Source of the DNA: JBKECY01 sp047975025
GTDB taxonomy: Bacteria > Bacillota > Clostridia > Lachnospirales > Lachnospiraceae
Reading direction: 5' to 3'
DNA: 64,000 nucleotides
NCBI GenBank assembly: GCA_047975025.1
Contig: JBKECY010000050.1
Coordinates: 168,917 to 232,916 of the forward strand
In this document: piece after piece, positions 42,159 to 51,378 of the stretch
Layout: each line of letters opens with the position of its first letter
Position numbering within the stretch: position 1 is the first letter of the stretch
Notes under the pieces: model-generated
The model's input: the letters and a program-made list of their open reading frames with translations, nothing else
Database searches by the model: none
Told to the model about the DNA's origin: nothing
Translations under genes and position numbers: made by a program

Positions 42159-43511
42159 TTGGTAAACTTGATTACAGAGCTGTCGAAATATCTGTTTCTG
42201 ATTTTGATGGTCTTATATACCTTACAATGCTTTAATATGTTCAAGTACAAAGAGGAAAAGGCGAAGAACCATTTGCTGTACAGACAGCTGACACTGATTG
42301 TCCTGATGAACGTACTGGCATTTCTGGTTATTTTTTTAAAGACGCAGGATACGAAAGTAATCGTATATTTTGCGCAGGTCATTTTCTATATGATTGCAGT
42401 ACAGATTCTGTATCGTGTCATCTATAAGAAAGCGTCCCTTTTGTTAATCAACAATATGTGTATGTTGTTAACCGTCGGGTTTATTATTCTTTCACGGCTG
42501 GATCTGGATGCAGCGATGCGCCAGTTCTGGATTGTTGCCGCCGGTACGGCCTTCGCACTCGTGCTGCCGGTCATCATCCGCAAACTGACGTTTCTGCCAA
42601 AACTGACCTGGCTGTATGCCGGCATAGGTATTCTGCTGCTGGGTGCCGTACTGGTGCTGGCACAGACCACATATGGAGCCAAGCTTTCCCTGTTTGGTGT
42701 GCAGCCTTCTGAATTCGTCAAGATATTGTTCGTGTTTTGCCTGGCCGCACTTTTGTGGCAGGAGCCGGATTTCAAGCGTGTTGTCATCGTGACAGCAATT
42801 GCAGGAGCGCATGTGCTGATTCTGGTGCTGTCCAAGGATTTGGGAAGTGCGCTGGTATTCTTTATCACCTATTTGGTCATGGTATTTGTAGCTACGAAAA
42901 AACCGCTGTATCTGGGGATAGGAATTCTCGGCGGTGTCGGAGCTTCCATCGCATCGTACTATCTATTTGCACATGTGCGCCAGAGGGTGGTCGCGTGGAA
43001 GGATCCCTTCTCCGTATATGACAGCGAGGGATATCAGATTGTCCAGTCACTTTTTGCGATAGGTACGGGGGGCTGGTTCGGTATGGGACTGTACCAGGGT
43101 TCACCCAAAAGCATACCGGTCGTACAGGAAGATTTTATCTTCGCAGCGATTTGCGAAGAATTTGGAATTTTCTTCGCGATATGTCTGATATTGGTATGCA
43201 TGAGCTTTTTTATCATGATTGTCAACATTTCACTGCAGATCAAGAAGCCGTTCTATAAGCTGATTGCACTTGGTCTTGGAACAGAATATGCATTTCAGGT
43301 CTTTTTACATGTAGGCGGAGCGATTAAGTTCATTCCCATGACAGGAATCACCCTGCCATTCATCAGTCAGGGGGGAAGTTCGGCGCTTAGCTCGATTATA
43401 GTAGTGGCTATTATTCAAGGACTTTATATTCTGCGAGAAGATGAGGAAGAAGAATTTGAGAGAAGAAAAAAAGCAAGAGAAGGAATTACGGAAACACCGA
43501 AAAAGAAATGA
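42159..43511 (+). CDS. SEDS-family peptidoglycan polymerase (FtsW/RodA/SpoVE)
   Basis: A 450-residue integral membrane protein with about ten to twelve helices. SEDS hallmarks: G-V-Q-P-S-E-F-V-K, L-S-K-D-L-G-S-A-L (catalytic Asp region), G-S-P-K-S-I-P-V-V-Q-E-D-F-I-F-A and F-I-P-M-T-G-I-T-L-P-F-I-S-Q-G-G-S-S. The only plausible start is TTG at 42159 with CGGGGTG just before it; the next in-frame ATG would remove part of the first helix. Its partner transpeptidase starts within the end of this gene. Together they resemble the linked RodA/PbpA pairs. Confidence 0.9.
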   Translation: MVNLITELSKYLFLILMVLYTLQCFNMFKYKEEKAKNHLLYRQLTLIVLMNVLAFLVIFLKTQDTKVIVYFAQVIFYMIAVQILYRVIYKKASLLLINNMCMLLTVGFIILSRLDLDAAMRQFWIVAAGTAFALVLPVIIRKLTFLPKLTWLYAGIGILLLGAVLVLAQTTYGAKLSLFGVQPSEFVKILFVFCLAALLWQEPDFKRVVIVTAIAGAHVLILVLSKDLGSALVFFITYLVMVFVATKKPLYLGIGILGGVGASIASYYLFAHVRQRVVAWKDPFSVYDSEGYQIVQSLFAIGTGGWFGMGLYQGSPKSIPVVQEDFIFAAICEEFGIFFAICLILVCMSFFIMIVNISLQIKKPFYKLIALGLGTEYAFQVFLHVGGAIKFIPMTGITLPFISQGGSSALSSIIVVAIIQGLYILREDEEEEFERRKKAREGITETPKKK

Positions 43512-44949
43512 AAAAAATAAAGTAAAAATGAAGAAGGCGTTCAACAAGCAATATGCCATTATCTCCTACTTTTTCGTGTTTATCTTTGTATCACTGATTG
43601 GATATCTGGCGTATTTCAGTATATTTGTCAGCGGCACAATTATTGACAGCCCATATAATAAGCGTATTGATTCGCTGGCCGAAACCATAGTGCGCGGCAA
43701 TATCGAGTCCGCGGACGGGCAGGTACTTGCGCATACCAATACAGATGAAAGCGGCACTGAGACCCGGGTCTATGATTACGGAGATGTGTTCGCACATGCA
43801 GTTGGTTATTCCACACAGGGAACGACAGGGCTGGAATCTCTGGCGAACTATGAATTGCTGCATTCGAGTGCTTTTATCGGGGAGCGTATTGTAAATGACT
43901 TAAGAGATGAGAAGAATACCGGAGATACGGTTGTGACCTCGCTTGACACAAGATTGCAGCAGGCGGCATATCAGGCGCTTGGAGATAATCGGGGCGCGAT
44001 TCTGGTCATGAACCCTTCGATAGGTGAAATCCTGGCCATGGTCAGCAAACCGGATTTCGATCCCAATAGTCTGGATGCAGACTGGGAGACGCTTAGTACG
44101 GACGAAGAGCAAAGCAGTCTTTTGAACCGCGCGACACAAGGACTCTATCCTCCGGGTTCGACCTTTAAAATCGTAACTGCACTGACGTATCTTCGGACAG
44201 GCCACAGTGTTGAGGACTTTTCTTATTATTGTGAAGGGTCGATTACAAAAGCGGACAGTACGGTATCTTGTGCAGGCGGAAGCGTCCATGGTCAGGAGGA
44301 CTTAGCGGCGGCCTTTGCTAATTCCTGCAACTGCGCGTTCGTCGAAATGGGCGTTTCCGAAGGTGCTACGGCGCTGCGTACGGTAAGTGAAGAGCTGCTC
44401 TTTAATTCGGCGCTCGACTATGAACTGCCTTATTCAAAAAGCTCTGTAACGGTGGACGAGAATTCGGGTGTACCGCTGCTGATGCGTACTGCCATCGGAC
44501 AGGGAGAAACACTGGCAACGCCGCTTCAAATGGCACTCATCACAAGCGCCATTGCGAATGATGGACTGTTGATGAAGCCAACCCTGATTTCAGAAATCAA
44601 AGATCATAATGGAAATTCCATAGAGAAGACAGAGGCGGCAGCCTACACGAACCTGATGACCGCACAGGAAGCGCAGATTCTGACAACTTTAATGGAAGGT
44701 GTTGTGACAAACGGTACAGCGACAGATCTGTCGGGGCGCGGATACACAAGTGCCGGCAAGACAGGAACCGCAGAGTACGGTACGGACGGGCAGAGTCATT
44801 CCTGGTTCGTGGGCTTTTCCAATGTGGAAGATCCGGACATCGTAGTCAGCATTGTTGTAGAAAATGGCGGTGACGGCAATGCGTCGGCAGTGCCTATGGC
44901 AGCCGAAATATTCGATACCTATTATAATTCTGTAAAAACGGCACAATAG
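43441..44949 (+). CDS. Class B penicillin-binding protein (transpeptidase)
   Basis: A 502-residue bitopic membrane enzyme that crosslinks peptidoglycan. A very basic cytoplasmic tail of ~37 residues is followed by one helix, a short PBP-dimer region and the transpeptidase domain with P-P-G-S-T-F-K (S-x-x-K), S-C-N in A-N-S-C-N-C-A-F (S-x-N) and A-G-K-T-G-T-A (K-T-G). With the start at 43441 it overlaps the SEDS gene by 71 bp; an internal ATG at 43528 would give a shorter tail, but neither has a strong ribosome site, suggesting translational coupling. Confidence 0.9.
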   Translation: MRKKNLREEKKQEKELRKHRKRNEKNKVKMKKAFNKQYAIISYFFVFIFVSLIGYLAYFSIFVSGTIIDSPYNKRIDSLAETIVRGNIESADGQVLAHTNTDESGTETRVYDYGDVFAHAVGYSTQGTTGLESLANYELLHSSAFIGERIVNDLRDEKNTGDTVVTSLDTRLQQAAYQALGDNRGAILVMNPSIGEILAMVSKPDFDPNSLDADWETLSTDEEQSSLLNRATQGLYPPGSTFKIVTALTYLRTGHSVEDFSYYCEGSITKADSTVSCAGGSVHGQEDLAAAFANSCNCAFVEMGVSEGATALRTVSEELLFNSALDYELPYSKSSVTVDENSGVPLLMRTAIGQGETLATPLQMALITSAIANDGLLMKPTLISEIKDHNGNSIEKTEAAAYTNLMTAQEAQILTTLMEGVVTNGTATDLSGRGYTSAGKTGTAEYGTDGQSHSWFVGFSNVEDPDIVVSIVVENGGDGNASAVPMAAEIFDTYYNSVKTAQ

Positions 44950-44959
44950 GAGTAAAGGT

Positions 44960-45283
44960 ATGCTGCAGTGGAACAAAAAACTTTATGTAGGGGAATCCCT
45001 GCGTGGAAAACAAAAATCCATACGCCGCAGAATTATCTGGCGCAGACTGACCCCCGGCATCTTTTTGCTTACGCTGTCGCATAATCCGAATCATGTACTG
45101 GAAATTATTTCCAGCAACTATTTGCTGCAGAAGGCGGCACGCAGGCACTGCCCGGTGATTATTGGCATGGCAGGCGGACGCGACGAGGCGATGGAACTTA
45201 TGCAGAAGATACTGCTGGAGGTCTATGAGGTACAGGGAGATTTCCATGTGGAAGCATATCTGCAGACAGGTGCGAAAGGATGA
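44960..45283 (+). CDS. Small basic protein of unknown function
   Basis: A 107-residue protein I do not recognise. The first ~35 residues are very basic (S-L-R-G-K-Q-K-S-I-R-R-R and W-R-R), followed by a hydrophobic stretch P-G-I-F-L-L-T-L-S, then H-C-P-V-I-I-G-M-A-G-G-R-D-E-A and a helical C-terminus. There is no clear signal peptide or full transmembrane helix. It has a good RBS (AGGAG), is 11 bp behind the PBP gene and 7 bp ahead of the DUF2953 gene, so it is certainly within the operon. Confidence 0.7.
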   Translation: MLQWNKKLYVGESLRGKQKSIRRRIIWRRLTPGIFLLTLSHNPNHVLEIISSNYLLQKAARRHCPVIIGMAGGRDEAMELMQKILLEVYEVQGDFHVEAYLQTGAKG

Positions 45284-45289
45284 CAATGC

Positions 45290-46249
45290 ATGAGTGTAGT
45301 ATGGGCTATTATTAAAATACTGCTTCTGATCCTGGCTTTGCTGGCAGGGCTGATTGTATTGCTTTTGCTTCTGGTACTGTTTTGTCCGGTGCGCTATCGT
45401 GTGGCAGCGGATAAGGCGCAGGAGCAATGGCATGCAGATGCCAAACTCAGCTGGTTATGGCACCTGATTACAGTGACGATCGAGTATCAAAACGATGCGC
45501 AGCTGCGGATGACACCGCGTATAGCCGGTATACGGGTCGAGGTGTGGCAGCGGGGATTCGGCAGGGTTTTACAGGCACTGCGGTCAGTAAAGCTCTTTTT
45601 CTCCATAAAACAGCCCCAAGAGCCGGGGAGGAAACCGGCAGCAGCAAAACCCGGAAAAACCGAAAAGATTGAAAAGACCGAAAAGATTGAAACGGCCGAA
45701 AAGACCGAAACGGCCAAGCCCTCAAAGTCCAAGCCCCCAAAGATAGATATGAAGCAGTCGGAGCAGCCGCCTCCGAAAGGCCTGGTACAACGTCTGAAGG
45801 ACAGCGTGCATCGCTTCTGCGAACGTGTAAAAGAACTTTATAAAAAGGTAATAAAATTAAAATTAACAATATATACTTTATATGATAAAATAGTAGCATG
45901 GATTCGGTTTTTCAGAGAAGAGAAAACAAAGCGCGGGGTGAAGGTCCTCTGGGCACAGCTGGTAAAACTAGTACGGCATGCGGCACCTAAGAAGATCAGC
46001 GGACACCTGATGATTGGATTCGAAGATCCCTATACAACAGGTGAAGTTCTGGCAGTGGCGGCGGCGACGATTCCACTGCACAAGAATAAAATCGGGATCA
46101 TTCCGTATGAAGAAGAAATATTAGATGGAGATATCCTGCTGCGCGGCAGAGTCTATGGAATTGTGATACTGCAAATCGCAGTCACCTTATTCTTTAATGA
46201 AGATGTACGGAGCGTACTTAGCAGGTTTTTATCAAAAGGAGGGAAATAA
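45290..46249 (+). CDS. DUF2953 domain-containing membrane protein
   Basis: A 319-residue protein with one strong N-terminal helix (residues ~7-33, Leu-rich), then F-C-P-V-R-Y-R-V typical of DUF2953, and the conserved C-terminal block H-L-M-I-G-F-E-D-P-Y-T-T-G with R-G-R-V-Y-G. Residues ~123-145 are a low-complexity K/E/T repeat. It sits one base ahead of gerW, the usual pairing of DUF2953 with the GerW/YtfJ sporulation protein in Firmicutes. The molecular role is unknown; a sporulation link is inferred. Confidence 0.8.
   Translation: MSVVWAIIKILLLILALLAGLIVLLLLLVLFCPVRYRVAADKAQEQWHADAKLSWLWHLITVTIEYQNDAQLRMTPRIAGIRVEVWQRGFGRVLQALRSVKLFFSIKQPQEPGRKPAAAKPGKTEKIEKTEKIETAEKTETAKPSKSKPPKIDMKQSEQPPPKGLVQRLKDSVHRFCERVKELYKKVIKLKLTIYTLYDKIVAWIRFFREEKTKRGVKVLWAQLVKLVRHAAPKKISGHLMIGFEDPYTTGEVLAVAAATIPLHKNKIGIIPYEEEILDGDILLRGRVYGIVILQIAVTLFFNEDVRSVLSRFLSKGGK
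45658..45715. repeat. Short in-frame repeat encoding K-(T/I)-E units
   Basis: Repeats of a ~9-base unit, GAAAAGACC / GAAAAGATT / GAAACGGCC, about seven copies within the DUF2953 gene. It forms the linker between the membrane helix and the conserved domain. Confidence 0.75.
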
Positions 46250-46675
46250 ATGGCAGCAGATAACAGCTTTCAGACAACAGTAGATTCATTATTTAAAGGC
46301 ATGGATAGTTTTATATCCGCAAAGACAGTCGTAGGAGATGCAATTCATATCGGTGATACGATTATACTCCCGCTGGTTGATGTGTCATTTATGGTAGGCG
46401 CTGGTGCGCTTTCAGATACGGCCAAGAAGAATAACGGCGGTGGCGGAATGGGAGGCAAGCTCAATCCATGTGCGGTACTGGTTATACAAAACGGCACGAC
46501 AAAACTAGTGAACATCAAGAATCAGGATGGTATGACTAAGATTCTCGATATGGTACCGGATATCATTAACAAGTTTACGGCAGGCGGAACTTCTTCTGAG
46601 GAGATTCATGTAACGACTGAGCCGGTGTACGAAGAGAAGAAAGAGGCACCGAAGCAGGAGACTGAGACAGAATAA
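46250..46675 (+). CDS. gerW: GerW family sporulation protein (YtfJ)
   Basis: A 141-residue protein. F-K-G-M-D-S-F-I-S-A-K-T-V-V-G, G-D-T-I-I-L-P-L-V-D-V-S-F and the glycine-rich N-G-G-G-G-M-G-G-K-L-N-P are the GerW signatures, and D-G-M-T-K-I-L-D-M-V-P is the C-terminal conserved block. In Bacillus the homologue YtfJ/GerW is needed for proper germination. Its presence implies the organism forms spores. The acidic tail is poorly conserved. Confidence 0.9.
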   Translation: MAADNSFQTTVDSLFKGMDSFISAKTVVGDAIHIGDTIILPLVDVSFMVGAGALSDTAKKNNGGGGMGGKLNPCAVLVIQNGTTKLVNIKNQDGMTKILDMVPDIINKFTAGGTSSEEIHVTTEPVYEEKKEAPKQETETE

Positions 46676-46684
46676 AAGGGCAGT

Positions 46685-46715
46685 AAAAAATCCCCCTGTC
46701 ATGTGACAAGGGGAT
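46685..46715 (-). terminator. Terminator between gerW and rpmB
   Basis: ATCCCC-C-TGTCA and TGACA-A-GGGGAT form a stem with one internal mismatch. The T-run is on the minus strand, serving rpmB; it may also stop gerW transcripts. Confidence 0.75.
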
Positions 46716-46730
46716 CGGAAAGTTTGAAGC

Positions 46731-46916
46731 TTAAGCTCTGCTTACTTTACCGGACTTAAGGCAGGAAGTACATACGTACATTTTCCTCGCAGCTCCGTTA
46801 ACTTTTACTCTAACAGACTTAATATTCGATTTCCACATTTTGTTAGATCTTCTATGAGAATGACTCACGTTGTTACCGAAATGAGCACCTTTTTCACAAA
46901 TCGCGCATTTTGCCAT
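46731..46916 (-). CDS. rpmB: Ribosomal protein bL28
   Basis: A 61-residue large-subunit protein. M-A-K-C-A-I-C-E-K-G, S-H-S-H-R-R-S-N-K, and V-C-T-S-C-L-K-S-G-K-V. The two Cys-x-x-Cys pairs show it is the zinc-binding (C+) form, which some bacteria supplement with a C- copy under zinc limitation. The RBS GGAGGTG precedes the ATG at 46916. It is monocistronic, on the opposite strand from its neighbours. Confidence 0.97.
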   Translation of the reverse strand: MAKCAICEKGAHFGNNVSHSHRRSNKMWKSNIKSVRVKVNGAARKMYVCTSCLKSGKVSRA

Positions 46917-46952
46917 GATTGCACCTCCTTGCCGCTTTTTTCAACAGATTCC

Positions 46953-46981
46953 ATTCTAACAGATGCCATGACAATATGCAA
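46953..46981 (-). promoter_or_regulatory. Promoter of rpmB
   Basis: Minus strand TTGCAT (46981-46976), a 17-bp spacer and TAGAAT (46958-46953) preceded by TGT (extended -10). Confidence 0.75.
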
Positions 46982-47016
46982 GTAAAATAATGAAATTCGT
47001 ATATTCTAAAAAATAT

Positions 47017-47044
47017 TTGTTTTTTTAGCAAAATAAGGTATAAT
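47017..47044 (+). promoter_or_regulatory. Promoter of the asp23–fakA genes
   Basis: TTGTTT (47017-47022), a 16-bp spacer and a perfect TATAAT (47039-47044). Confidence 0.7.
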
Positions 47045-47075
47045 ATCTATTGGTGTAAAAATGGAGGTGTATAAG

Positions 47076-47432
47076 ATGAGTGGACAATTAAATTCAGAAC
47101 TTGGAACTATTAACATTGATACTGATGTTATAGCGACGTATGCCGGAAGTGTTGCTGTCGAGTGTTTTGGGATCGTGGGCATGGCCGCGGTCAGTATGAA
47201 AGACGGCCTGGTCAAACTTTTGCGCAGAGACAGTTTGAAGCATGGAATCAATGTCGTGATAAAAAATAATAAAATCCAATTGGAATTTCATGTTATAGTT
47301 GCATATGGTGTGAGTATTCAAACGATTGCAGATAATCTGATGACCAGTGTAAAGTACAAAGTAGAAGCATTTACCGGAATGGAAATTGAAAAGATCAACA
47401 TTCTCGTAGAAGGTGTTCGCGTAATTGATTAG
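47076..47432 (+). CDS. Asp23/Gls24 family protein (YloU)
   Basis: A 118-residue member of the Asp23 family. I-D-T-D-V-I-A-T-Y-A-G, C-F-G-I-V-G-M-A and G-I-N-V-V-I-K-N-N-K-I-Q-L-E-F-H-V-I-V-A-Y-G-V are the family core; V-E-G-V-R-V ends it. Located directly before the fatty-acid kinase gene, as in most Firmicutes, where both belong to envelope and lipid homeostasis. ATG 47076 follows GGAGGTG. Confidence 0.9.
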   Translation: MSGQLNSELGTINIDTDVIATYAGSVAVECFGIVGMAAVSMKDGLVKLLRRDSLKHGINVVIKNNKIQLEFHVIVAYGVSIQTIADNLMTSVKYKVEAFTGMEIEKINILVEGVRVID

Positions 47433-47451
47433 TCAAAGGAGGATGTTTGCA

Positions 47452-49110
47452 GTGAGTACGAAATCTATAGATGCGGTGATGTTTTCTAAAATGTTTATCG
47501 CCGGAGCCAAAAATCTGGAGTCTAAGAAAGAATGGATTAATGATCTGAATGTTTTTCCGGTTCCGGACGGTGATACAGGAACCAACATGTCCATGACCAT
47601 AGTGGCGGCTGTTGGGGAAGTTAATAAAATCGAGAATCCTACGATGGAGAACGTTGCCAAAGCAATCTCATATGGTTCGCTGCGTGGAGCACGCGGTAAC
47701 TCGGGCGTAATTCTCTCCCAGCTGCTTCGAGGATTTACCAAAGTGTTAGGAGCTTATACGGAGGCGACTCCGGTCATTATGGCAGAAGCAATGGAACGAG
47801 CCGTTGCAACAGCCTATAAAGCTGTTATGAAACCCAAAGAGGGTACGATTCTTACAGTGGCCAAAGAAGCGGCTCAAAAGGCTGTGGAAATTGCAGATGA
47901 AGAAATCACGTTTGACTCTTTTTTCAAGCAAGTCGTAGAACAGGCGCAGGACACGTTACAGAGAACACCGGATATGCTTCCCGTACTAAAGGAAGCCGGT
48001 GTGGTAGATTCCGGAGGTCAGGGACTGGTGGAAGTAATGTATGGTGCTTACAATGCATACCGCGGAAAAGAAATCGAATACCAGTTTCAGACAACTCCTG
48101 TGACAATCAGACAGACTGCGGCTATGCCCGGTGCGGCTGATATCACGTTCGGATACTGTACGGAATTTATAATTATGCTGGACAAGACATTTGCACAGCC
48201 GGATGAAGATCAGTTCAAATCGTTCCTGTCGTCCATAGGGGATTCTATTGTCTGCGTGGCAGATGATGAGATTGTCAAAGTGCATGTACATACGAATGAT
48301 CCGGGACTGGCAATCCAGCGCGCCCTGACCTACGGTGCGCTTACCAGTATGAAAATCGACAATATGCGGGAAGAGCATAATGAAGTGCTGATCAAAGATG
48401 CGGAGAAGATTGCCCGCGCTGAGGCCGAGGCGAACCAGCCGGTCGAGGAAAAAGAAGTTGGATTTATCAGCGTATCTATTGGTGAAGGTATCAAAAAAGT
48501 ATTTCTGGAACTCGGAGTAGATTATCTGATCGAAGGCGGACAGACAATGAACCCCAGTACCGAGGATATGCTAAAAGCCATCGAGAGCGTACATGCGAAA
48601 ACGATTTTTATCTTTCCTAATAATAAGAACATTATTCTGGCGGCAAATCAGGCTAAGGAATTGACAGAGGACAAGAAGATTATTGTCATACCTACGAAGA
48701 ATATTCCGCAGGGAATCACAGCTGTCATTAATTATATTCCGGATAATACCCCGGAAGAGAATGAAGAAGACATGCTGGAAGAAATCAAAAATGTTAAGAC
48801 AGCACAGATTACCTATGCTGTACGTGATACGCATATCGATGACCATGAGATCAAAGAAAAAGATATTATGGGATTGGGAGACAGCGGTTTGCTGTCAGTC
48901 GGAAAAGAGATTGAAGGAGTTGTACTGGAAGCGGTGGACAAGCTGATTGACGATGACTCAGAGCTCTTAAGCATCTATTATGGAGAGGATACTTCCGAAG
49001 CAGATGCACAGCAGTTGGAAGAAAAGCTTTCGCAGCTGTATCCGCAATGTGATATTGAGCTTAATTACGGCGGACAGCCCATCTATTACTATGTTATTTC
49101 AGTAGAATAG
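47452..49110 (+). CDS. fakA: Fatty acid kinase catalytic subunit (DAK2 domain, YloV)
   Basis: A 552-residue cytoplasmic kinase for FakB-bound fatty acids. The N-terminal DhaL (DAK2) domain has the Mg-ATP site N-V-F-P-V-P-D-G-D-T-G-T-N-M and G-A-R-G-N-S-G-V-I-L-S-Q. The middle and C-terminal regions interact with FakB (F-I-F-P-N-N-K-N, I-P-T-K-N-I-P-Q-G). The start is GTG at 47452 with AAAGGAGGA before it; the ATG at 47443 lies on the ribosome site. Its FakB partner is not in the window. Confidence 0.9.
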   Translation: MSTKSIDAVMFSKMFIAGAKNLESKKEWINDLNVFPVPDGDTGTNMSMTIVAAVGEVNKIENPTMENVAKAISYGSLRGARGNSGVILSQLLRGFTKVLGAYTEATPVIMAEAMERAVATAYKAVMKPKEGTILTVAKEAAQKAVEIADEEITFDSFFKQVVEQAQDTLQRTPDMLPVLKEAGVVDSGGQGLVEVMYGAYNAYRGKEIEYQFQTTPVTIRQTAAMPGAADITFGYCTEFIIMLDKTFAQPDEDQFKSFLSSIGDSIVCVADDEIVKVHVHTNDPGLAIQRALTYGALTSMKIDNMREEHNEVLIKDAEKIARAEAEANQPVEEKEVGFISVSIGEGIKKVFLELGVDYLIEGGQTMNPSTEDMLKAIESVHAKTIFIFPNNKNIILAANQAKELTEDKKIIVIPTKNIPQGITAVINYIPDNTPEENEEDMLEEIKNVKTAQITYAVRDTHIDDHEIKEKDIMGLGDSGLLSVGKEIEGVVLEAVDKLIDDDSELLSIYYGEDTSEADAQQLEEKLSQLYPQCDIELNYGGQPIYYYVISVE

Positions 49111-49123
49111 CAGCAGACAATAC

Positions 49124-49159
49124 AGCAGTCTCTTGAAGCATTTGTTTCAGGGGGCTGCT
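49124..49159 (+). other. Hairpin between fakA and recG
   Basis: 14-base arms (49124-49137 and 49146-49159) with three G-U pairs and an 8-base loop, no T-run after it. It may weaken transcription into recG or protect the fakA mRNA end. Confidence 0.5.
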
Positions 49160-49181
49160 CTTACTATGGTAAGGAGTCAAT

Positions 49182-51227
49182 GTGAAATCATTACGCGATA
49201 TCAAAGGGATTGGAACGAAGACCGAGCTTTTGCTGGGCAAATTGCAGATTACAACACTGGAAGAACTGCTATTATATTTTCCGAGAACCTATGATGTGTA
49301 TAAAGCGCCTGTGGCGCTTAAGGAAGCACAGGAAGGTTTAGTCAATACAGTGGCGGCCAAGGTGATGGGGCGGCCGGTACAAAAGAAAAGCGGTACCAGG
49401 ACGGTCATCGTTGCGGAAGCACTAAGCGAAGGGGAGAAGCTGCTGCTGCTCTGGTTCAATACGCCGTATATTCGGACACAGATCCGGCCGGGCGGTCTCT
49501 ACTTCTTTCGGGGACGCATCAAGACGGACGGCAGCAGAAGCAGTATGCAGCAGCCGGAGATTTTTACGCCGGAAACGTATGAGCCGCTCTATGATACGAC
49601 CATGCCGTTGTATGGGCTGACGGCGGGGCTTAGCAACAAGACCCTGCAAAAGGCTGTCTTGCAGGTACTGCAAAGCGGTGAGCAGGTTGAGGAAATCCTG
49701 CCGCCCCAAATACGGGAGACATTGAACCTTCCAGGCATCAATGAGGCTGTCAGAGAATTGCATTTTCCTCAGAACAAGGAAGCACTGGCACAGGCGCGAA
49801 AAAGAGTGATTTTTGATGAATTCCTGCTGTTTTTACTTGCGGTAAGAAATATCAAAAAGCGGGTACAGGATTTGCCCAGTGAACTGCATATGACCCCGCG
49901 TACAGAAACCACAGAGCTGATACAGCGCCTGCCCTATGAATTGACAGGAGCACAGCAGCGCGCCTGGGCAGAAATCGAACAGGAAATGTGCTCGCCCAAG
50001 GTCATGAGCCGTCTGCTGCAGGGAGATGTGGGCAGCGGCAAGACGATTCTGGCATTTTTGGCGATGCTTTTGAGCAGTCTGAATGGGTATCAGGCGGCGC
50101 TTATGGCACCTACGGAAGTGCTGGCCATACAGCATTATAAAGCGCTCACAGAGCTTTTAGAGACGTATTTTGGTGAATACAGGGAGCGGGTGGTACTGCT
50201 GACCGGTTCCGTATCCGCAGCGGGGAAGCGGGAAATCTACCGGCGCATGCTGACAGAGGACGGTCTGCTCATTGTAGGAACGCATGCCCTGATTCAAAAA
50301 AAAGCAGAGTACAAAAACCTGGGTGTCGTGATCACAGACGAACAGCACCGGTTTGGCGTCAAACAAAGAGAACTGCTCTCGACCCAGACCAAGACACCGC
50401 ATATTCTGGTCATGAGTGCAACACCAATCCCCAGGACGCTGGCAGTGATTCTATACGGGGAATTAAGTGTGACAACACTGGATGAATTGCCAAAAGAGCG
50501 GCTGCCCATTAAAAGCTGCGTAATCAAGAAAGCGGAACGCGCTACAGCGTATCGCTTTTTGCAGAGCAAGCTGCAGGAAGGCCGTCAGGTCTATGTAATC
50601 TGCCCCCTGATCGAAGAAAATGAGGAGTTAAGCGCCGAAAATGTGCTGGAATATACGAAGACATTACAGACGGTTCTTGGCAAAGAAACTAAAGTCGCGG
50701 CCCTGCATGGCAAGATGCCGGCCAAGACGAAGGAAGAACTTTTGAGCAGCTTTGCAGCGGGGGACATCTCTGTACTTGTGTCAACGACTGTAATTGAAGT
50801 CGGCATCAATGTGCCGAATGCTACTGTAATTATGATTGAAAATGCCGAGCGCTTCGGGCTGGCACAGCTCCATCAGCTGCGCGGGCGAGTGGGCCGAGGT
50901 GCCGAGCAGTCCTACTGCATCTTTGTCAATACGTCAGAGAACGAAGAAGAAAATGCCAGATTAAAAATACTCAATACATCAACGGATGGTTTTAAAATTG
51001 CGAATGAAGACATGAAGCTGCGAGGTCCGGGAGATGTACTGGGGATACGGCAAAGCGGAATTCTGGATTTTAGAATGGCAGATGTATTCAGGGATTCCTG
51101 GGTTCTACAAGAGGTTTCGGCCTTTGCGGACGAACTGCTGACCACCGGAAGACTCGAACAGGACCCGGCCTGCGCCACATTGTACGAAAAAGTACAGCAG
51201 CAGAGCCAGGAAAAACTGGAATTATGA
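49182..51227 (+). CDS. recG: ATP-dependent DNA helicase RecG
   Basis: A 681-residue helicase for stalled forks and branched DNA. The N-terminal wedge OB domain covers about residues 60-150. Helicase motifs: Q-G-D-V-G-S-G-K-T (I), D-E-Q-H-R-F-G-V (II), M-S-A-T-P-I-P-R-T (III), L-V-S-T-T-V-I-E-V-G-I-N-V-P-N-A (V) and L-H-Q-L-R-G-R-V-G-R-G (VI). The C-terminal L-R-G-P-G-D-V-L-G-I-R-Q-S-G is RecG-specific. The start is GTG at 49182 behind AAGGAG. Confidence 0.96.
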   Translation: MKSLRDIKGIGTKTELLLGKLQITTLEELLLYFPRTYDVYKAPVALKEAQEGLVNTVAAKVMGRPVQKKSGTRTVIVAEALSEGEKLLLLWFNTPYIRTQIRPGGLYFFRGRIKTDGSRSSMQQPEIFTPETYEPLYDTTMPLYGLTAGLSNKTLQKAVLQVLQSGEQVEEILPPQIRETLNLPGINEAVRELHFPQNKEALAQARKRVIFDEFLLFLLAVRNIKKRVQDLPSELHMTPRTETTELIQRLPYELTGAQQRAWAEIEQEMCSPKVMSRLLQGDVGSGKTILAFLAMLLSSLNGYQAALMAPTEVLAIQHYKALTELLETYFGEYRERVVLLTGSVSAAGKREIYRRMLTEDGLLIVGTHALIQKKAEYKNLGVVITDEQHRFGVKQRELLSTQTKTPHILVMSATPIPRTLAVILYGELSVTTLDELPKERLPIKSCVIKKAERATAYRFLQSKLQEGRQVYVICPLIEENEELSAENVLEYTKTLQTVLGKETKVAALHGKMPAKTKEELLSSFAAGDISVLVSTTVIEVGINVPNATVIMIENAERFGLAQLHQLRGRVGRGAEQSYCIFVNTSENEEENARLKILNTSTDGFKIANEDMKLRGPGDVLGIRQSGILDFRMADVFRDSWVLQEVSAFADELLTTGRLEQDPACATLYEKVQQQSQEKLEL

Positions 51228-51269
51228 GAAAAAAATGTGCAACTTCGTGCGAACAGGGGTATAAACAAA

Positions 51270-51298
51270 TTGCACTTTTTCTTCTTGTTTGGTATAAT
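51270..51298 (+). promoter_or_regulatory. Promoter of the mgsA–rsmD–coaD genes
   Basis: TTGCAC (51270-51275), a 17-bp spacer and a perfect TATAAT (51293-51298). Confidence 0.75.
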
Positions 51299-51378
51299 CA
51301 ACATAGCGTTTGGTGGCCTGATGCACAGATACAAGGCAGTCAGACCGGGCAACCGTAATATTGTACAAGGAGGATACA

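Noticed and set aside
43441..43530. Frameshift between the SEDS and PBP genes
   Set aside because: Both proteins are complete; the 71-bp overlap is explained by coupled translation with a basic cytoplasmic tail.
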